Notes: a model not told the origin generated them from the letters alone. A DNA stretch of 64,000 nt from Phascolomyces articulosus (GCA_025677815.1 JAIXMP010000006.1:1364001-1428000); one strand, 5' to 3'. Positions 12,328-25,919 are shown, counted from the stretch's first letter. Numbers and translations: made by a program.

Positions 12328-12849
12328 AATGAAAATAAAAAGTAAAGAAGATGAACAAACATAACTTACTTCTTTGATCATCCAAATCTAATTTACACCT
12401 CTTCCCTTATCTCCACCAATAGTATTATTTTATGTAGATATAAAATATCAACAGCTATAAGAGAAGAGGTGTAAAAAGGTAAAATTGCTTTTATTCTTGG
12501 GCATGACAGATTTGATAAGATAGATGACATGGATTAATTGTATAGCAAACATAATTAAGCAGCAATCAATTCTTCTGGTAATACCATTTAAATCAAGTAG
12601 TAATAATGTATTATATTTTAGAAACGATATTTTATTGTACGTAGAATAGAAGTTATTAATTAAATAAAAAGTAATAAAACGATAAGTCTTTTGAAACACG
12701 ATCTATTTAAATCGAAGATAAATTCAAAGATAAAATTCTATTCTATTTTATGTACATCATGGTCTACTTATATGATTTAATTTCTCATAGTTTATATCTG
12801 GAGTGTACTACTAATATATGTACCAGAAAAAAAAATTTTTTGTCATGAT

Positions 12850-14084
12850 GTAGTAGTAAAACTTACATATTTATCTATTGTCACTGTAGGCAACACGGAT
12901 TCTTTAAGTATCAATATATTGTTTTTTTTTATTTATACGTATAAGTTACTTCATAATACAAATTTCCCTTTTCATTTTGCTTTCTAAAAATAACTGAATA
13001 AACATATCCATTGTTTGTATCTAAGTCTAATATAGGATATCAAAGACTCTTATAACAAAGGTCATATTCTCATTATGCTCTTTATTGAACTGGTTTCGTT
13101 ATTGGGTTTAAATAATGGAAAGGATTATAATGGTCCATTTTCAGTGTTTTGGCAACACTGCATTTAAAAAGTATAAAAAGCCTAGAGTAGGATACCCACT
13201 AATAACAATATCTTTTGTCTGTTGTTGTATAACTGCTGCACCAAATGTTTACTACTTTATTGATCCTTCTATTTTTCCCTTAGTCAAGTTGAAAAAATAA
13301 TACAAATACCCAGCACAAACTGTTGTCTTTATATTGACGTTCACAGAAGTTTACTAGATGAGTTGTGGTATAAACTCTTAAGAAGTATCAAATCTAGAGT
13401 GGTTATGTTTTCTTTTGGGCGGTTTTAGAGTTTGGGCTTAGAATATTGTTTTGTGTAATTGTGTTTCTGTATTGAACAGAGACGTAAAGCTGAGCTTTTC
13501 CTTTCTTTTATTCTAACAACCTTTTATGTTCTTATCATATTGCTTCCTAGTCGTTTGGCAGTAGTGAATCAAACATTCAACGGCATGATTAGAAGAATTC
13601 ATATTATTCCAGTTGATCGATAAAAAAAAGTAACTACTAAAAACTCCTTCTTTTCTTAATCTTCTGCATAAATGCAAATATAATTCAATATTTATTTATG
13701 AGCTGGGATGACGATGATATTTAAAGTTTTGGCTTTGCTACTTGTAATATGTCACACAAGTTTTAGTGAGAAAAAGGTATATTTATAAAGCGTTATTTTT
13801 TTTCAGTTCTTCTTTACTACATATTAAAACACAACATTTTCATTTTTCGTTTTCTATTTACCACTTCCATCATTGCTCTTCATTTGACAGAAAATTATTA
13901 AAAGAACGCGTATTTACTACCACTAAAATTCATCGCCACTGTATATTCTCTTGCGATTTTTCCAGTAGTACCATTCTTTACTTTTTTATCTGTGAGTAAA
14001 CAAACACCTCACTTTTTCATTTCTATTATCTACGATTATATTGAAACTAAATTGTTGAAACCATTTAATATAATCATAGAAATA
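12850..14084 (+). promoter_or_regulatory. Duplicated 5' flank and promoter of HET gene 2
   Basis: Co-linear with 1030-2042. Shared blocks include TTTAAAGTTTTGGCTT near 13730, AATATGTCACA near 13746, a GTTTTAGTGAGAAAAAGG block, and ATTTATAAAGCGTTA at 13781-13795, about 304 bases before the ATG. The match spans more than 1 kb with many small indels, so this is an old segmental duplication and not one shared motif. Confidence 0.55.
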
Positions 14085-15713
14085 ATGTATATAACCTACG
14101 AGACGGCACAATATTCTCAGAATCAAAAAAGCAAATCTACCAAAAGAATAAAATCACACGTAACAATCCCCAATGATTTGCCCAAACCTGACTTTATGCC
14201 TACCAAACTTGTTCGTATTTCTGACATGAAAGTAGTCAATGGATCTCAAGTCAACGAAGGTTACTGCGCATTATCATATTTATGGAAGCAGTCTGGAGAT
14301 ATTTTACTTGATGAAACCATTGGAAAATACGTACGAATCGATGAAGGCAAACACAAAATTATTTTTTACGACGATATTTTTCCTGATATGATTATTCCTT
14401 ATCAAAAGATATGGATTGACTATAAATATGGAAGTATTAAAACATGGAGTAAACTATCAAAAATGTATCAAGTTTTGGAGATCATTGATAATGAAAACTA
14501 TTACTTTACAAAAACAATCAAATACGTCAAATTTGAAGGCATCATTCAGCAAATATGTCAACAATTTAACATCAAATATATATGGTATGATCAGTTATGC
14601 ATCAATCAAGATAATAAAGATGAAAAGCAACATGAAATACGCAACATACATCATATATACGAAAATGCTTACTGCACCGTTGCGCTTGTACCCGACTACT
14701 GTCATGAACACTAAATAGACACAAACAAACAACAATATTTTAAATGTTTATGGACTTTAGTAGAAGCAATGAAGTCGAAAAGACTATTATTTGTCGGAAG
14801 AAATATACATGAATATAGAAATTATACATACGATGAGATAGGTTGCAAAAAATCATCTTCTGAACTTAATGTATCACAAATTCTATACTCTGCACATCGA
14901 CGAACAAGCACCAAAGGCCACGACCATGTTTTTGCTCTCATTCATCTTTTTCCAGAATTCATGGGCGAAATCAACATTGATTACGATGAAAAATTAGAAG
15001 ACTTGATGATCCAATTTTATAGTCTTTTAGCAAAAAAAGATATTCGCATTTTGTTTTTTGGAAAGAATCGTTATTATAAAACGAGAATCCAAGAATACAA
15101 GTTTTTGCCATCATGGACCGGTGTTAATGGTGAACACTTTACAGATGATATAACGACCTCATTTCAAAATTACAGTATAGTCGGAAAAACCATGCATGTC
15201 ACCACTGCTTATGTTTCATCCATCGACAATGACAAATTACCTATACGGGAAGAAGACATACCAACAATTCCTGACGATATCAATGATTTTGGTGGTAAAC
15301 GAAATTATCGTTTGTGTATACTTGTTCAACTACCTGAAACAAATGAAACGAAAAGAATTTTATTGCGTCATGGAATTTTCGTTGATGATTATTCTGCACA
15401 GCTTCAACGATTATCAAGTTTCATGGAGATAAAAAAGGAAAACCTGTGCTGGTGTCACAGAAAAAGTATTGATTATCGAATGGTTGCAAACTTTGATTTT
15501 AGTAATTTAGTAGGCAGTTTGAATGACCCTTCTGCACAATATGTCATCCTTTCTGAAATTTCGTTTAAAAGTGACTCAGGTCACTACTATCCCGTCATAA
15601 AAAAGGAACAGGGAGAAGAATTCTATAAAGCTATTGGATGTTGTTGCATATATAATAATGAATATTTTTTCTCTAACTGTAATTTAAACAAAGAAACATT
15701 TTTGATTCAATAA
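14085..15713 (+). pseudogene. HET-domain protein copy 2, interrupted by one in-frame stop
   Basis: The reading frame runs MYITYETAQYSQ through the HET blocks to FLIQ, 543 codons in all. A TAA at 14712-14714 interrupts it after VPDYCHEH, and the same frame continues on the far side (QQYFKCLWTLVEAMKSKR). No frameshift is needed, and no plausible intron removes the stop. Other changes at conserved positions suggest relaxed selection: SYSW is SYLW, RLWTLEEA is CLWTLVEA and GHDRVFAL is GHDHVFAL. It may make a 209-residue protein truncated before HET block 3, or be a true pseudogene. The downstream part has its own Met at 14769. It is closest to copy 1 in flanks and C-terminus. Confidence 0.8.
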
Positions 15714-16000
15714 AAATGAGCGATTGATATAAATAATTTACGTAATTAATTAAAATAATGCTCATTTTTAAAATGTCACAACTCAAAGTACATCAAAATA
15801 AACACTTTGATTGTTCAATATATTGGCAATGAGTCTAATAGGCTTTATAAATAATATTGTGTGTCAATATCTGGAAGGCCCTTGATGTACATCCAGGTGA
15901 AGTCAACAACTACACGTTAGAAATAGTCGAATTTTGAGCGAGTGTGCAAATATATTGTAATATTTTTTCTTTGAAACATAGTTAGACTGATTCAACAAGC
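15714..16000 (+). repeat. 3' flank of HET gene 2, duplicate of 3636-3910
   Basis: It carries AATAAA over the stop codon (15709-15714), then CAATATCTGGAAGG, CAACAACTACACGTTAG (15904-15920) and a GAATTTTGAGCGAG block matching the region after HET gene 1. Similarity fades near 16000. Confidence 0.55.
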
Positions 16001-17242
16001 AGCGTTAAAGAGCCAATTTTGCAACACATTTAGCTAACACAATGTCGCAACCAGTATTAAGTATTGCACAAGGCTTTCTCATCACTGTCACCACCCAAGA
16101 CATATTATAATTAAACATGATGAAAGAAGATTATCAAAAATCTAATGGTTACAAATAACATAGTAGTGTTTCTCTATCATGTAACCTAAACTAGTACGCT
16201 TAATCCTTAATCTTTTAAAAGTGTTACTACGCACTACCGAGAACAGTATCAAAACTGAATTATTAGAACGATAAAGACATTTCCTCCTTTTTTTCTCACA
16301 TATTTCAAATTCTGAACCTTCCAATAATAACTCACCAATAAGAATAATATGACCATTAGTGTCCAAGCAACATGATGTTACCACAATGGTGATTATCTTC
16401 AATTGAAAGTAGATGTGAAATAAGAAATCAAACTTTGAACAATAAGAAAGTTACTTAAGGTGTGTCGTTGGGAAAGGGTCGAATAAAGAATTTCAAATCT
16501 ACGTAGTAGCAATAAAGAATAGTAATCTTCCATGCCTTCTACCCAGATAACAAGCTGATGAACCTGCATACGTATTACTGAAATGTGGGAAGGTAAATAT
16601 TGTTGCTGTAGAATTACAAATTGAAATTCGGTACAGGATGAATATTTGTGAGATGCTTGTTATTTGATGGTTTTGAGCTATTATCACGTGTTGACAAGTC
16701 GCTGCTATTTTTTTCTTCCATAACATTAACTATATGGTTATACTCCCGAATGTTGCAAAACCTTACCTAACGCAACAAATTTCGTAATTGTCAAGGTGCA
16801 AAAAGCGGGGGTTGACTGTAGAAGTCTACTCTTGTTTCCAATTCTTTCCAATCATCCTATTTTAATACAAAATGGCTTTTTTTTTCTAAAACTAAAAATT
16901 CTGTAATACTCATCATCGAAATAGATATTATGTATTTACATAATCCAGTACCATTATGTTCAAATGGAAACGTACTAGTATATTTTAAAGCATCCAACAG
17001 CGCAGCATGAAAAAGTGGCTTAGGAAAGCTGAATCAGGTAAAAATGCTGGGTTGAACGAGCGTGTGTGTAGTGTTGCCATTCTCAAAGGTCGCTGAGTTA
17101 ATAGGACAGCCCCAATAGTCCATTTGAGTAGTTAGGCGCAAGTCGTATTATACTTTTTCCCTTTTTCTGTGTTGCTGTTTCTCCCCATCGATTACCCACA
17201 GTTCTGTCTTCTTTATAAAAAAAAAGCGCGCTTTATTAAATC
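16001..17242. other. Spacer and SmD1 promoter region
   Basis: Two minus-strand open frames of 86 and 75 codons (16142-16402, 16499-16726) have ordinary composition but no family I know, no splice partners and no conserved motif; they may be gene debris. The last 200 bases should include the SmD1 promoter. Confidence 0.4.
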
Positions 17243-17942
17243 ATGAAATTAGTAAGGTAAGGAAAAAAAAACCTCAAATAGAAATAACTTTTTTTTCTTT
17301 CTCTTTTGTTTAAAAAAAAAGAATTCTAAATAATAATTATTCATCTATGGGTACACGCGTCAAATCGTTTTATTTTTCTAAAAAAAAAACAAAAAAACAC
17401 ACACACATCGATCATGTAGATTTTTAATGAAATTGAATAACGAGACGGTGACCGTCGAGTTGAAAAATGGCACAGTTGTTCATGGCACCATCACTGGTAA
17501 ATTCCAATGAGGAGAAAATAGAGATTTGGATGGATTGATTATGGGGAGAAGCCTATAATAATAATAATACTTAAAAACAAACTCCATTGCTACTTAGGTG
17601 TTGACATGAGTATGAATACACATTTGAAGACTGTCAAGATGACTGTAAAGAATCGAGACCCTGCTAGTTTGGATTCACTTAGCATTCGAGGCAACAATAT
17701 TCGATGTGTGATTCTTCCTGACAGTTTACCATTGGATACATTGCTTATTGATGACTCACCCAAGTCCAAGGGCAAAAAGAAAGAAGGCAAAGAACGTAAG
17801 TGACCTGAAGAACGTGTTGTTATGAGGAGATATACTCAACTTGTTTTTTTTTTTATTCATATTTATTATAGCCGCTGCTGGTCGTGGACGTGGACGTGGT
17901 ATTCGTGGTCGTGGTGGAAGAGGTGGTAGAGGCAGACGTTAA
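17243..17942 (+). CDS. SMD1: Small nuclear ribonucleoprotein Sm D1
   Basis: Four exons: 17243-17256, 17420-17496, 17598-17795 and 17872-17942, all GT-AG, giving 119 residues, the same length as human SmD1. SmD1 is one of seven Sm proteins that form the ring on U1, U2, U4 and U5 snRNAs. Sm motif 1 ([19 protein letters not shown]) and Sm motif 2 ([17 protein letters not shown]) are clear. The C-terminus ends in the expected Arg-Gly repeats ([20 protein letters not shown]), which in other species are dimethylated and bind SMN. The first exon encodes only MKLV plus two bases of Arg. The match to the family is so close that the product is not in doubt. Confidence 0.97.
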
Positions 17943-18854
17943 AAATAAGAGTAGTCATATTATACGCAGCAAACAACAACAACAATATCATTACAAAGGC
18001 AAAACACAACCCATCACCAAATTCGCAAAAACAACCAAATTCACAATACATTACTTATATACGCAAATCCTTTTCGACAAATGGCACACACGCATAAATA
18101 TATATATAAATATACACTGAAAAAAAAGATAAAATAAATCCTCATCCTATTTACTCCAACTTTTCAACCTCTCATTATGGAAAAGAAAAAAGCCCGTCCC
18201 TTTGTCTTTCTCTCTCAAAAAACCTCCTATTCTCTCTTAAAAAAATACTAAAAAAAATTGGATCTGTAAAACAAGCAAAAAAAAAAAAAAGTGTGCAGTA
18301 TGAACCTATTTAGAAACTATGTCGGAGGGAAAGGATTGAAATATAAGGGTTGAAAATGGATTGATAATGATGATGATGATGTACGTTATTCCTATGTAAT
18401 CCAGAATAGGAGAAAACAAGGAGTGTGTGTGTCAGGAGAGAGAGAGAAATATAGGAAATTGAGTCAAGAGAAAGAGATAAGGAGTTTATTCATCTTTAAG
18501 AAGATATTGGACCCTGACAAAAAAAAAAGGTTTATTGTTGCAATATTAAGAATAAGATCAAAAAAGCAAAAGAAAAATAAATGTGCGTATAGTAAAACTA
18601 GTTGTAATAATAAAATTAAATTAATCTTGTAATAAAATAAATATAATAAAAAAAGTGTAAATTATAGAAGAAAAACCTCTCGATTGGCAAGTATCATTAA
18701 TAAAGCTTAGTAGTTGTAATAATAATAATAATAGTAGTAATAAATGGTAGTGTTTGTTCAATTGAGTGAGTTTGAGATGAATAATAGAAAAAAAAAGACT
18801 TTGTACAATGATTATTATTAGAGAGATAGGTTGGATGATGAAGAGGTTGTGAAA
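17943..18854. other. Convergent intergenic region between SmD1 and the zinc-finger gene
   Basis: It holds the 3' ends of two convergent genes, with A-rich tracts and AATAAA-like hexamers (for example near 18131 and 18630) that could serve as poly(A) signals. A TAA/TAG trinucleotide run lies near 18715-18745. No gene is seen. Confidence 0.4.
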
Positions 18855-20524
18855 TCATACACTCTGACCTGCTGAGGTATGAAATCGATGCGTTCGAGTA
18901 GAATTAGTAAAATGACCCTGAACCCGTTCATGTCGACGCAATGCATCCATCCGTGTGAACTTTTTGCCACAGTGATTACAGTAACAAAAGGGTCTATTCT
19001 TCATATGAATGGATTGATGTCTTGATAAATCATACGAACGTCGAAAAGTTTGTCCACAAATTCTTTGCGTTGTTGGATCTACCACATGTTCACATAAAAA
19101 TTGGCCAGGTGTTCTACTACCATTATTACTTTTGATAGAAGAAGATCGACGTCCGTTACTACCCGTATTAGTATTACCACCATGATGAGAATGATGGTGA
19201 TGATGAATCAAAGGAGGTGGTGGAGGTACAGCAGTTAAAGATGCTGGAGTTGGAGGTCCTGCTGCTGATGAGGAGCAGGATGAGGAAGGAGAAGAAGGCG
19301 TTTGCGGAGGTGAGCGGAGGAGATGTTGTTGTTGATGTTGATGGTCCATCAGGTTAGGTGCCATATTAGGATGTGTCATGGATGTAATGGCTGGTAATTT
19401 TGGATAAGGTGGAGATGGAGGAGCATGATGAAGATGATGATGGGTAGAAGGTCGACGAAGTTCCAATGGATGAACAGCAGAAGAAACAGACGATACTGAT
19501 GATGATGTACTCATAGTCGATGAGGGTGTTTCAAACAAGGAGTTATGGCGTCTTTGAGGTGGAGAAGCATAAGGATGATAAAGCTCTGGTAATTTTCTTG
19601 AACGTAAATCATCCATAGAAGCTACTCGTTGTTTCTTTTTAATGGGTTCATCAAATGAAATTCCAGAATCTTTTCGAACCGAATAAGATGATGAAGGATG
19701 TTCATGAGGATAATTATTATTATAACCAGCAAATTGACTTGTGGGTCGCATGACATCCGCCGTTGGATGAGCCTTGGTAGGTGAATGAACGACTGGAATT
19801 GGAATAACAGGTCCTGTTGCTGGTGGTGACCATCGTAATACGGTTGGCTTGATGACCGGGATATCATCTGGAGACTGTTGAGGAAACACTATTTTTATAA
19901 AATAAATTAATATTGTTTTATCTTATAGATTACAAGTGGCAAAAAAAAAAGTGAAACTTACTTGGTAAGCTTTCTCGACGAAGAAGAGGGGGTGAAAGTG
20001 TTCGAGCTCGTTTGCGCTGCAATATAAGCTCAAGATAATGGCGCTCGGACATGGATTTTAATGCTTCTCTCAAAGAATGGTCGTCGTGCAGAATATTATT
20101 ATTATTGCTGTTGTTTGTAATAGTTGTATCGTTTTCGTTGTTATTATTAGAGTCGTGGCTGATATTAATATTATTATCGACAGTTATATAATAATCGTTT
20201 ATACAGATATCCTATTATAATTTTTTGTTATTTTTATGCCCTTGAAATAATAATAATAAAGAACGCGCTTTTACTTTTAAAATGATATATATATATATAC
20301 CTCAAGTGATGCAGCATGCCGCATCTTGTCAAGGAGTTCCTCAAACCGAGGTGTCTTGTCTTGATATATGCAAATATGAAGTGGAAAAGTAAGTGACTTT
20401 TCCTCCACTCGTACTCTATAGATATAATTATCATTTAGTCATTTTTATTATTTGATGGTTTGATTGCATTTCGAAGAAAAAGAAGATATTTATACCTGAA
20501 TCGATAGATTGTTTTATACATCAT
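18855..20524 (-). CDS. C2H2 zinc-finger protein, probable transcription factor
   Basis: Four exons fit: 20496-20524, 20301-20415, 19962-20211 and 18855-19888, giving 475 residues. The N-terminus (MMYKTIYRFRVRVEEK, then LHICIYQDKTPRFEELLDKM) is ordered and unlike the rest. The centre is rich in Ser, Pro, His and Asn. At the C-terminus there are two zinc fingers. Finger 1 (residues 397-426) has an unusually long Cys-Cys spacing (CEHVVDPTTQRIC) before H-x3-H. Finger 2 (435-457) is CNHC with H-x5-H. Tandem fingers with a short MKNRPF linker suggest DNA binding in the nucleus; targets are unknown. A Met-Met pair makes the start uncertain by one codon. The 2.8-kb upstream gap fits a regulated gene. 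I cannot name an orthologue. Confidence 0.8.
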
Positions 20525-23360
20525 TAGTATATTTCGTATGTAAATGAATAATTATGTTTATAATTTGATATTAGATAGGAATAGATATATAGTGGTGTTC
20601 TTGTATTTGGTTGGTTGATTAAGTGATAAAAGTAGTAAGTAAAAGAAAAGAGTGTGTGGGGTTGGGGGATATAGATAATAAATAATAAATATATATATAT
20701 ATAAAGAAAAAGAAATAGAAAATCTAAACACCAAAGAAGTAAAGGAAAAAGAACGAGAGGAAAGACGAATTGGAAGTAAAATGAAATATCTAAATTTATA
20801 GCTGCGCAAAAGGGGTGGCAAACCTATTATTTTGGAAGCATAACATATTCTTTTTTTATATAGAACATGTACGTAAGAGTCATCCGTGTGTGTAATAATA
20901 GTAATAATAGTAATAAAGAGTAAGAGTAGAAAAGTTTGTCGCTGTTAGTAGTCATAGTAAATAATAAAATAGAAGATTCATTTCATAATGATAATAGCAA
21001 TAATAATAATGATGATGATGAGATGAAAAAAAAAGTTACTCCTGTTCTAAAACTAGTAGCACACATTTATGACAACCACAAAAAGAAAAAGAAGAAATTC
21101 ATTATCACACTACTAAGATATAGGTGGCTATTTTATCATCTATTATTAATATATTATGTACATAATGATGATGTAGTATTATATTTTCAACTCGCCAAAG
21201 GGAAAACTATTACATAGTCATTATTGTTATTATGATAATTCCAAGTATATCTATAGATTAATCTTAGTAGTAATAATGGTAGTAGTAGTAGTAGTAGTAG
21301 TAAATAGAAGTAAGATGAAGAATGAGTAGGAAAAAGGGCTCCCTTTGCATGTGGGGATTTCTTTTTTGTGTTAAGCAACGTGGATACTCCTCATCCACAC
21401 TACGAATTACTTTATTGGGTTATTCATGCTCCTAAGCGATTTATTCATTGCCTCTTGCTAAGTTACTGTCTTTGACTTGTCGCCACACGATGATTCCGCC
21501 TTTATATATCAACGCCTCCTTGTTAAGGATATAAATCTCCGTCAGAAAAAAAAAAAAGAAACTAAAGAGGCCCAGTCCCACTTACATATATTATTCATAC
21601 ATACTTACATACAGCAGCATAATACCATCTTCTATTATTATTATATACATCAAATTATATTATAGTTTTATATATTATAGAATAGAGTAGAATATACTTA
21701 TTAGTCTAGCCCTTGAATAATAATAACCCCTTCTATTATTCTTATAACACATTTCATTCATTGAATAATAACAGCATTTCCTTTGTATGTTGTTATATAT
21801 TTATTATGTACAAGAAATAAAATTATTTACTCTTGCTTTGTGTAATAATTATAGAATGTGACAGTTTTGGCCCTGGAAAACTTAGGGTTGACCAATTTTA
21901 TCTGATATCAATAATATATGTTGACCAAAAAAAAAAGGGAAGCTTGATTGACTTTTGGATACCAAAGACATGCGCCTGCGCATATTTCTTTTTATATACT
22001 TGTACATTCAAGTTGTGAGTTCTATTGTTCTATTTTAAAATAACATACAAATTCACAGCATCTGAAATTAGTCTATCCCTTAATATAGTCATCATCTTTT
22101 GGGTATGAGTTTTTTTTAAATCAATTTGGTGTGGATGATTACTCTTTTCTTCTACCAATGCGAAAAAAAAACCCAGATTCATTTTCTGCTACTTAAATTC
22201 AAAACGACAAACTCCCCCATCCCTTCTTTTCCTCTCCTTTTTTTTTTTTTTTTTCGTAATGTGTGAGTGTGAAAACTGTATTGATATAAGCAACCACGCT
22301 CGTTTTATTATTATTATTATGAAAAAGTTGTTGTTATTTGAATGGGTTATTAGCCAAAGATGTTGTATAATAAGAAAAAGAAGGGCGGGTATTTCTTGTT
22401 TATTATTATTATATGAACAAGATGTATTATGTATGAAATGATTTGCTGTAAGTTGTCGATCCTTTTTATTTTTGTATCATGTGAACCCAAGAAAAAGAAG
22501 CATCAATGCATGAAATATATTACTTTTATATTGACATGGTGATTTTCCTATAAATAATTCTATACTTATTAACCTCATCCTATAAAGAAGTTGTTGTATA
22601 AAAACACCACATCCATTCTTCTATTATACTCCCCTCTTCTTCTTTCTTTCCTTTATCCTCCTTTTTTTTCCACTTGTTTCTATTTTATATATCATTCATC
22701 ATATTTTTTATACAACAACACATTCATTCGTAACAAGGAGTATCTATATTTTATATAAACGGATGGTTTACTTTCCTCATCCGATTTTTTGACACAGATA
22801 ACATTATAGTATAAGAAAAAGGGTCCAATTCGGAAGAGGAGAAAGATAAAAAAAAGAAAAAAAAAGAGAGAGAGAGAGGAGACGCAATGACTGATCATCT
22901 ACCAAGCTTTTCAAACTGTAACAAGTAATTCTTTTAAAAGGGGAGTTTTTCTTTAACTAAATCAAAAAAAAAAAAAAGAGGAGGGTCAATCCATTGTCAA
23001 ATAATGTGAAAGTTATAAACTGTCTAAATCAATTATCTTTTGTTGTTATCATTTTGAAAGCAAAAATACACATTGCAAATTTCCCTGCAGTTCCTCCTCT
23101 TCAACTCCCCTTTAAACGAATAGATAAGTAGATAAATAGTAGACGATAAACGCAACATGAATTATATAATAATGCTTTATACACTTTTGTTTCAGTGAGT
23201 GTGTGTGTGAGGGGAATAATCATGTCTTTTGTTATTCTTTTTTTCTTTCTTTTTTGTTTTTATATAAAAAAATCAAATCAAATTCACAAAATGATTAATA
23301 ATAAAAAAAGAAGTACTTTTTTTCTTTTGTTTGATAATATTATAATATAATCTCTTTTTT
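20525..23360. other. 2.8-kb AT-rich gap between the zinc-finger gene and CCT5
   Basis: Dominated by T and A runs and trinucleotide microsatellites (a TAG run near 21280-21300, ATT runs near 22300-22320). The open frames are short and low in complexity. It may contain the upstream regulatory region of the zinc-finger gene. No gene or RNA can be supported. Confidence 0.45.
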
Positions 23361-25919
23361 TTAAGCTTCTGCAGGACCAGTAGTAATCACATCATCAATC
23401 TTCAAAATCATCTTTACAAGTTGTGTTGCCAAAAGGTATTGTTGACGTTTCGAAATCAATGGGTCATATACATGTTGTTCCTTCATATCTATAGATGCAT
23501 ATCATACGTAAAATGAGTTTATCTTTTTTCTGTAAAAAGGGGGGACAAACAAAACAGAGACGAGCTTACCATTGGAGTTCTTGTATAAACAGTCAATACC
23601 CAAACGAGGGTTACCTGTGGTTGCTTGTTGTGCCTTGACTTCAGCCAATGTTTCAATAGGAGACAAACCAGAGTTTTCAGCCAATGCTAAAGGTGTTGCA
23701 TCCAAAGCATCAGCAAACGCACGCATGGCATATTGTTCAATGGTAGAGATCTAATCATTCATTATTATCATAAAATATCGTTCGCATATAAGTATTTCAC
23801 TTTATATATAATATCTAGGCAACAAATACCATCTATCTTGACATACCCAACCTCCCCCCATCTCCTGCCCCCTCTTTTTTTTTAAAAAAAAATTCTTACC
23901 TCATCAGCAACCTTGGCAACAGCCAAAGAACAGCTAATTTCAGCTGCACCGCCACCATACACAACACGGTTATCACGAACCAAATTGCGAACAGCACAAA
24001 TAGCATCATGTAATGATCGCTTGGCCTCATCAATAATCTAACAAACCAATCAACCAAAAAAAAAAAGGTTAAAGTTTTCATATAAATAAAAACATTCATT
24101 ATTTTCTTTTTTGCTAATAACACGTAAAAAGGATCTACCCCATCCTTCTCCTCTCTCTCCTTTTTTTTTTCTTACCATCTTGTTACCACCACGAACAAAT
24201 ACAGTAACAGCACGACTGTTTGCACATTCTTCAATGACCAACATACGATCCTTGGTAGTACCAAAAGCCAATTCACGTACGACACCAGCCGAACCCAATT
24301 TTTCAGGTGAAAGGTCTTCGAATCGTGGCACAATACGACCATTGGTAGCAATAGCAATCAATTCAATTTCAGGACCACCCACCCATCGAACAGCAGGCAA
24401 TTTATTTTGAAGCAACAAATGGTTGGCTTCATCATCGAAACCCCATTGACAAATAACCAAATTGGCACCAGATTCCTTGACCTTGTTGATCATTTCCTCA
24501 AACTTGCCCTTTTCATATTCTTGCAATTTTTTGTATTCTTCTACTGAGGTGATATCGAGCTTGTGCTTGGTCTTAGGTCGTGGGGGTTCAAAGGCACATG
24601 TAAGAATGGCCAACTTGGCATCACGGATTTCACGAGGCATTTGTGGATGGGACATATCCTTGTCGACAACAACACCATGGACCAAAGTGGTGTCTTGGAG
24701 AGAACCACCCATTTTACCATCGACCTTGATCAATTCGAAATCAACATCCTTACGTTCCAAATCAGCAACGGAAAGTACGGCGTCAACGGCAATATCAGCA
24801 AATTGTTCATGGCATTTGGAGACACTACATAGAGTTAAAGGATAGTGTTTTTTTTTTGGTTAAATAGGATCTTGCATACACATATTCTCATCCTTTCTGG
24901 CTACACATTGAGAAGACATTCATATATATCATCATCATCCAAATTAAAAACATACATTTTACTGCCCAAACTGGTCATGGCTGTCTTTTTCAAATTGGCA
25001 ACATTATCTTTACTGAATTCAATGGTATCCGAAATTTGATCAAGATGTTCAACAGCAACGTTACAAGCACGTTCGAAACCGTCAGCAATACGAATAGGAT
25101 GAATACCACGATCAAGAAGTTGTTCACATTGTTCTAACAAAGCACCAGCCAACACTAAAAAAACCACAAAAGAGGAATTGGTTATTTTTTTCTTTTGTCC
25201 AAGACCTCTGTTATATATATATATATACGCGTCTTTTTTCTCTTTCTTTTCATCCTTCAGCCTTCCTTCCTTCCTCTGCCTGTATTTCAAAAAAAAAATA
25301 GTAACATACCAACAACGCCAGTGGTACCATCACCAATTTCGTCATCTTGACTCTTGGAAAGTTGTACAAGAAGTTTAGCGATTTGATGTTCAACTTGCAT
25401 TTGATCAAGAATAGTAGCACCATCATTGGTGACAGTAATATCACCATCGGGAGAGATCAAGATCTTGTCAAGACCTAAAAAGTTATTAAAATTTTTGATT
25501 CAATCATCTAGATTTCGGGGATGATAAAAAAAACACAACACTTTCATAATCTGACGTTTCGTCTTTCTCCTTCCCCCTTTTTTTTCATCTTTGATTACCT
25601 CGAGGACCTAAAGAAGTTCTAATAATATTGGAAACAGTCTTCGCAGCGAGAATATGCGACTAGATATAAAAAAAAATATACAGAGGAGATTATGTATGTG
25701 TTAATTCAAAACCTCTTATTTTTTTTCATAGATCGTGTTTCGTGTGACATCTTAAAAGAAAAAAAAAATGTCAAAAAATAATATACAACTTACACGGATG
25801 GCTTCAATACCGGACAATCTAGATTTACGTTGACCTTCACGAACAATGATGAAAGGTCTTCCATATTCATCTGTAGCATAGACGGCTGAATTAGGATCGA
25901 TATTAGGAGGGGCAGCCAT
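23361..25919 (-). CDS. CCT5: CCT/TRiC chaperonin subunit epsilon
   Basis: Eight exons: 25794-25919, 25599-25659, 25310-25474, 24956-25154, 24176-24824, 23900-24037, 23570-23750 and 23361-23488. All are GT-AG and the frame closes at 548 residues, the usual size. CCT5 is one of eight subunits of the cytosolic ring that folds actin, tubulin and other proteins using ATP. Group II chaperonin signatures are present: [26 protein letters not shown], the nucleotide site [37 protein letters not shown], and [16 protein letters not shown] near the C-terminus. The epsilon identity comes from the N-terminus ([21 protein letters not shown]) and HPMQP-type segments ([18 protein letters not shown]). Upstream lies an ACGCGT at about 25995. 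Nothing in the gene looks damaged. Confidence 0.97.

Noticed and set aside
13992..14084. Longer start for HET copy 2 (MSKQTPHFF...)
   Set aside because: The extra 31 codons are not conserved in the other copies, whereas MYIT.E is the first residue block in all four.
19000..19889. Zinc-finger gene starting at the Met at 19889
   Set aside because: That Met is made by joining A of exon 3 with TG of exon 4; three upstream exons fit with exact phase.
24462..24845. 127-codon plus-strand frame opposite CCT5 exon 5
   Set aside because: Antisense of a firmly identified CCT5 exon.
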